Assembly (NCBI GenBank): GCA_020027305.1
Contig: JAHRAM010000189.1
Location: 1-23,625, forward strand
Length of the DNA stretch: 23,625 nt
Reading direction: 5' to 3'
Source of the DNA: Acidimicrobiia bacterium
Lineage (GTDB): Bacteria > Actinomycetota > Acidimicrobiia > Acidimicrobiales > Hopanoidiivorantaceae
Position 1 is the stretch's first letter. Each line of letters starts with the position of its first letter. Of this stretch, positions 21,691 to 23,625 are shown in pieces. Under the pieces are notes generated by a model, which ran no database searches, was not told the origin of the DNA, and worked only from the letters and a program-made list of their open reading frames with translations. The position numbers and the translations under genes were made by a program.

Positions 21691-21896
21691 TGCCCCGCAA
21701 TTTAGCATGTGTGTTTTTAACTCTTCAATTTTCTGAAACAAAGATAAATTAAAAGTTGCCTAAAAACCGCCAACCCCTACTAGGCGACAACTAAATTGGC
21801 AAATATGCCCTTCAAGTTTGCCACTAGCAATAAAAATTTAAAAATAAATTATCGACTAAGGATTACATCAATCATCAACCTCATCAACAATTAGCA
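21596..21896. other. Intergenic region between bpa and dnaE
   Basis: This stretch of 301 bases holds the remaining tandem repeat copies to about 21690, then AT-rich sequence without any credible gene. An inverted repeat lies at 21754-21792. I see no ribosome site or TANNNT box just before the dnaE ATG. Confidence 0.7.
21754..21792. promoter_or_regulatory. Stem-loop upstream of dnaE
   Basis: AGTTGCCTA (21754-21762) pairs with TAGG (21781-21784) and CAACT (21788-21792), with CGA bulged. The loop holds CCGCCAACCCC. It may be a leader hairpin or a binding site in front of dnaE. Confidence 0.35.
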
Positions 21897-23625
21897 ATGC
21901 CAGACTCATTCGTTCACCTACATGTTCACACTGAATATTCAATGTTAGATGGAGCATCTCGCATTTCAGACCTAGTTTCAAAAGCTAAACAAGACGGGCA
22001 ACCTGCCATTGGTATCACCGACCATGGAAATATGTATGGCACGATTGAGTTCTACAAAGAATGTGTTAAAGCTGGCATCAAACCAATCCTTGGCATTGAA
22101 GCATATATGGCTCATGAAAATGTTGCCGACCGTCCGACGCGGCGAGGAATAGTAGATGATTCTGGGGGCGAAACATCTTCTGGGCAAAAACTTTATTACC
22201 ACCTAACTTTGCTTGCCAAAAATAATTCGGGGTACAAAAACCTCATCCAACTTTCCAGCAGATCATTTCTAGAGGGCTATTATTACAAGCCTCGGGTTGA
22301 TTGGAATATTCTCTCTGAGCACGCAGAGGGACTAATAGCTACAACTGGATGTTTGGGAAGTCAGGTCAACCAATTCTTGCTTAACGACAATTATGATGAG
22401 GCTCTTAAACGGGCAGGTAAGCTACGAGAAATTTTTGGCAAAGAGAATCTTTTTGTGGAGTTACAAGACCATGGGATAGCTGCTCAAAAGCAAACAATGC
22501 CTGAGCTTTTAGAAATTGCTAAAACCCTTGATTTATCATTGCTTGCCACCAATGATTGTCATTACACCAATCGCGACGATGCACATGCACATGATGCCCT
22601 TCTTTGTCTTCAAACTGGTTCTGAAATGCAAGATGAAAACCGCTTTAGGTTTGAAGGCGAAGAGCATTTTATGAAAACCGCGCAAGAGATGAGAGAGCGG
22701 TTCAAGCAGTGGCCAGAGGCTTGTGACAGTAGCTTAGATATTGGTGATGCATGTAATGTTGAGATTGGGTTTGGCGAACCAAAGCTGCCGCACTTTCCAG
22801 TTCCAAGTCAATATAGCACTCAAGATGAATATTTGAAAGAGCTTGTGATTGATGGAGCCAAGAAAAGATGGGGAACGAAATTTAACAATTCAACTGGAGA
22901 CCCCATAAAAGACCGTCTTGAATATGAACTAAAGATTATTTCTGACATGGGTTTCAGTGCATATTTCTTAATCATTTGGGATTTAGTGAAATATGCAAAG
23001 AGCCAAAATATCAGGGTTGGTCCGGGTCGTGGTAGTGCTGCTGGCTGCTGTGTGGCATATAGCTTGGGCATAACTGAGGTTGACCCCATCAAATATAATC
23101 TTTTGTTTGAACGTTTTCTTAATCCTGCTAGACGGCAGATGCCAGATATTGACCTTGATTTTGACTCGCGATATAGAGAAGAGCTAATCAGATACCTTTC
23201 AGACAAATATGGTTACGACCATGTGGCACAGATAATAACATTTTCTAAATTAAAGGCAAGGGCGGCTGTGAGAGATGCAGCGAGAGTTTTGGGGCACAAA
23301 TATTCACTTGGCGACCAATTGGTTGAAGCAATGCCACCAATGGTTATGGGTAGAACCACTCCACTGGCAGCTTGTCTAGAAGAACAAGATGGCTATTTTG
23401 AAGATTATAAAAAAGCAGCTGGATTTCGCGAGCATTATGAAAATACCGAAGGGGCAAAAGAAGTTATTGATGTTGCGATGGGGCTAGAGAATCTCTGTCG
23501 TCAAGATTCAATACACGCAGCAGCAGTTGTTATTACCGCAGAGCCGTTGACTGAATATCTCCCAATTCAGCAAAAACCTACAAGCTCAAGCAATGGAACT
23601 GAAAATTCAAATGGAACCATAAGCA
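21897..23625 (+). CDS. dnaE: DNA polymerase III alpha subunit (5' part)
   Basis: This is the replicative polymerase of chromosome duplication. The window holds the first 576 or so residues of roughly 1150. It begins with the PHP domain: HLHVHTEYS (7-15), then GITDHGNMYG, HLTLLAKN, TTGCLGS, LATNDCHY. The start of the C-family polymerase domain follows, with VGPGRGSAAG and the catalytic PDIDLDF (Asp417, Asp419), then ITFSKLKARAAVRDAARVLG. The Ser/Asn-rich TSSSNGTENSNG just before the window end is a lineage-specific loop at a variable position. The family DnaE1 is likely, given the intact PHP metal site and no exonuclease insert. It is separate from bpa, by 301 bp. Confidence 0.96.
   Translation, partial: MPDSFVHLHVHTEYSMLDGASRISDLVSKAKQDGQPAIGITDHGNMYGTIEFYKECVKAGIKPILGIEAYMAHENVADRPTRRGIVDDSGGETSSGQKLYYHLTLLAKNNSGYKNLIQLSSRSFLEGYYYKPRVDWNILSEHAEGLIATTGCLGSQVNQFLLNDNYDEALKRAGKLREIFGKENLFVELQDHGIAAQKQTMPELLEIAKTLDLSLLATNDCHYTNRDDAHAHDALLCLQTGSEMQDENRFRFEGEEHFMKTAQEMRERFKQWPEACDSSLDIGDACNVEIGFGEPKLPHFPVPSQYSTQDEYLKELVIDGAKKRWGTKFNNSTGDPIKDRLEYELKIISDMGFSAYFLIIWDLVKYAKSQNIRVGPGRGSAAGCCVAYSLGITEVDPIKYNLLFERFLNPARRQMPDIDLDFDSRYREELIRYLSDKYGYDHVAQIITFSKLKARAAVRDAARVLGHKYSLGDQLVEAMPPMVMGRTTPLAACLEEQDGYFEDYKKAAGFREHYENTEGAKEVIDVAMGLENLCRQDSIHAAAVVITAEPLTEYLPIQQKPTSSSNGTENSNGTIS

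Noticed and set aside
22820..23206. Minus-strand 128-aa frame
   Set aside because: It is fully inside dnaE, which shows clear conserved motifs on the plus strand.

Overview
The window looks like chromosomal DNA of a low-GC actinobacterium, plausibly a marine Acidimicrobiia/Actinomarina-type lineage. The main markers are a bacterial proteasome activator (Bpa), a glucosyl-3-phosphoglycerate synthase (GpgS), an actinobacterial-type DapE, an Rv2671-like RibD_C reductase, and a Gly/Val/Cys tRNA group. The lineage is inferred from protein content only. I saw no phage, insertion sequence, integrase or CRISPR array.

Layout. 1-3120 (minus strand): a metallo-beta-lactamase-fold hydrolase, then sufC, sufS and sufU (cut by the window edge) for Fe-S cluster assembly. 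3232-4900 (plus): an acyl-CoA dehydrogenase and an orphan membrane-anchored protein. 5087-7086 (plus): dapD and dapE for lysine/diaminopimelate synthesis, converging on a RibD_C-type reductase (minus). 8219-11308 (plus): nrdJ, a B12-dependent class II ribonucleotide reductase behind a palindrome-bearing AT-rich leader. 11404-12887 (minus): an NTF2/SnoaL-like protein and gpgS, divergent from lgt (12924-13760, plus). 13813-16834 (plus): a compact SAM-type riboswitch, metX, a Cys/Met-metabolism PLP enzyme and a DUF4202 protein. 17019-17289: tRNA-Gly (plus), tRNA-Val and tRNA-Cys (minus). 17405-21030 (plus): a cobalamin riboswitch, btuF, btuC, btuD and cobO. 21047-21595: bpa, ending inside a 31-bp tandem hairpin repeat. 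21897 to the end: the 5' third of dnaE.

The genes share a theme of cofactor and sulfur economy. Cobalamin is imported (BtuFCD) and adenosylated (CobO) under riboswitch control, and NrdJ needs that cofactor. The SAM-type element governs homocysteine synthesis, and SUF supplies Fe-S clusters.

The two most notable sequence observations are these. (1) The natural start of btuC (ATG at 18544, overlapping btuF) is out of frame with the rest of btuC. The break falls in a short tandem repeat (a 10-bp duplication and a TTGC tetranucleotide run), so btuC is either phase-variable, mutated or mis-assembled. (2) The C-terminal Gly-Ala-Tyr-Leu motif and stop codon of bpa lie within the first copy of a 31-bp tandem repeat whose perfect hairpin is repeated downstream. 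Several genes (bpa, lgt, the 152-aa orphan) also appear to have leaderless promoters.
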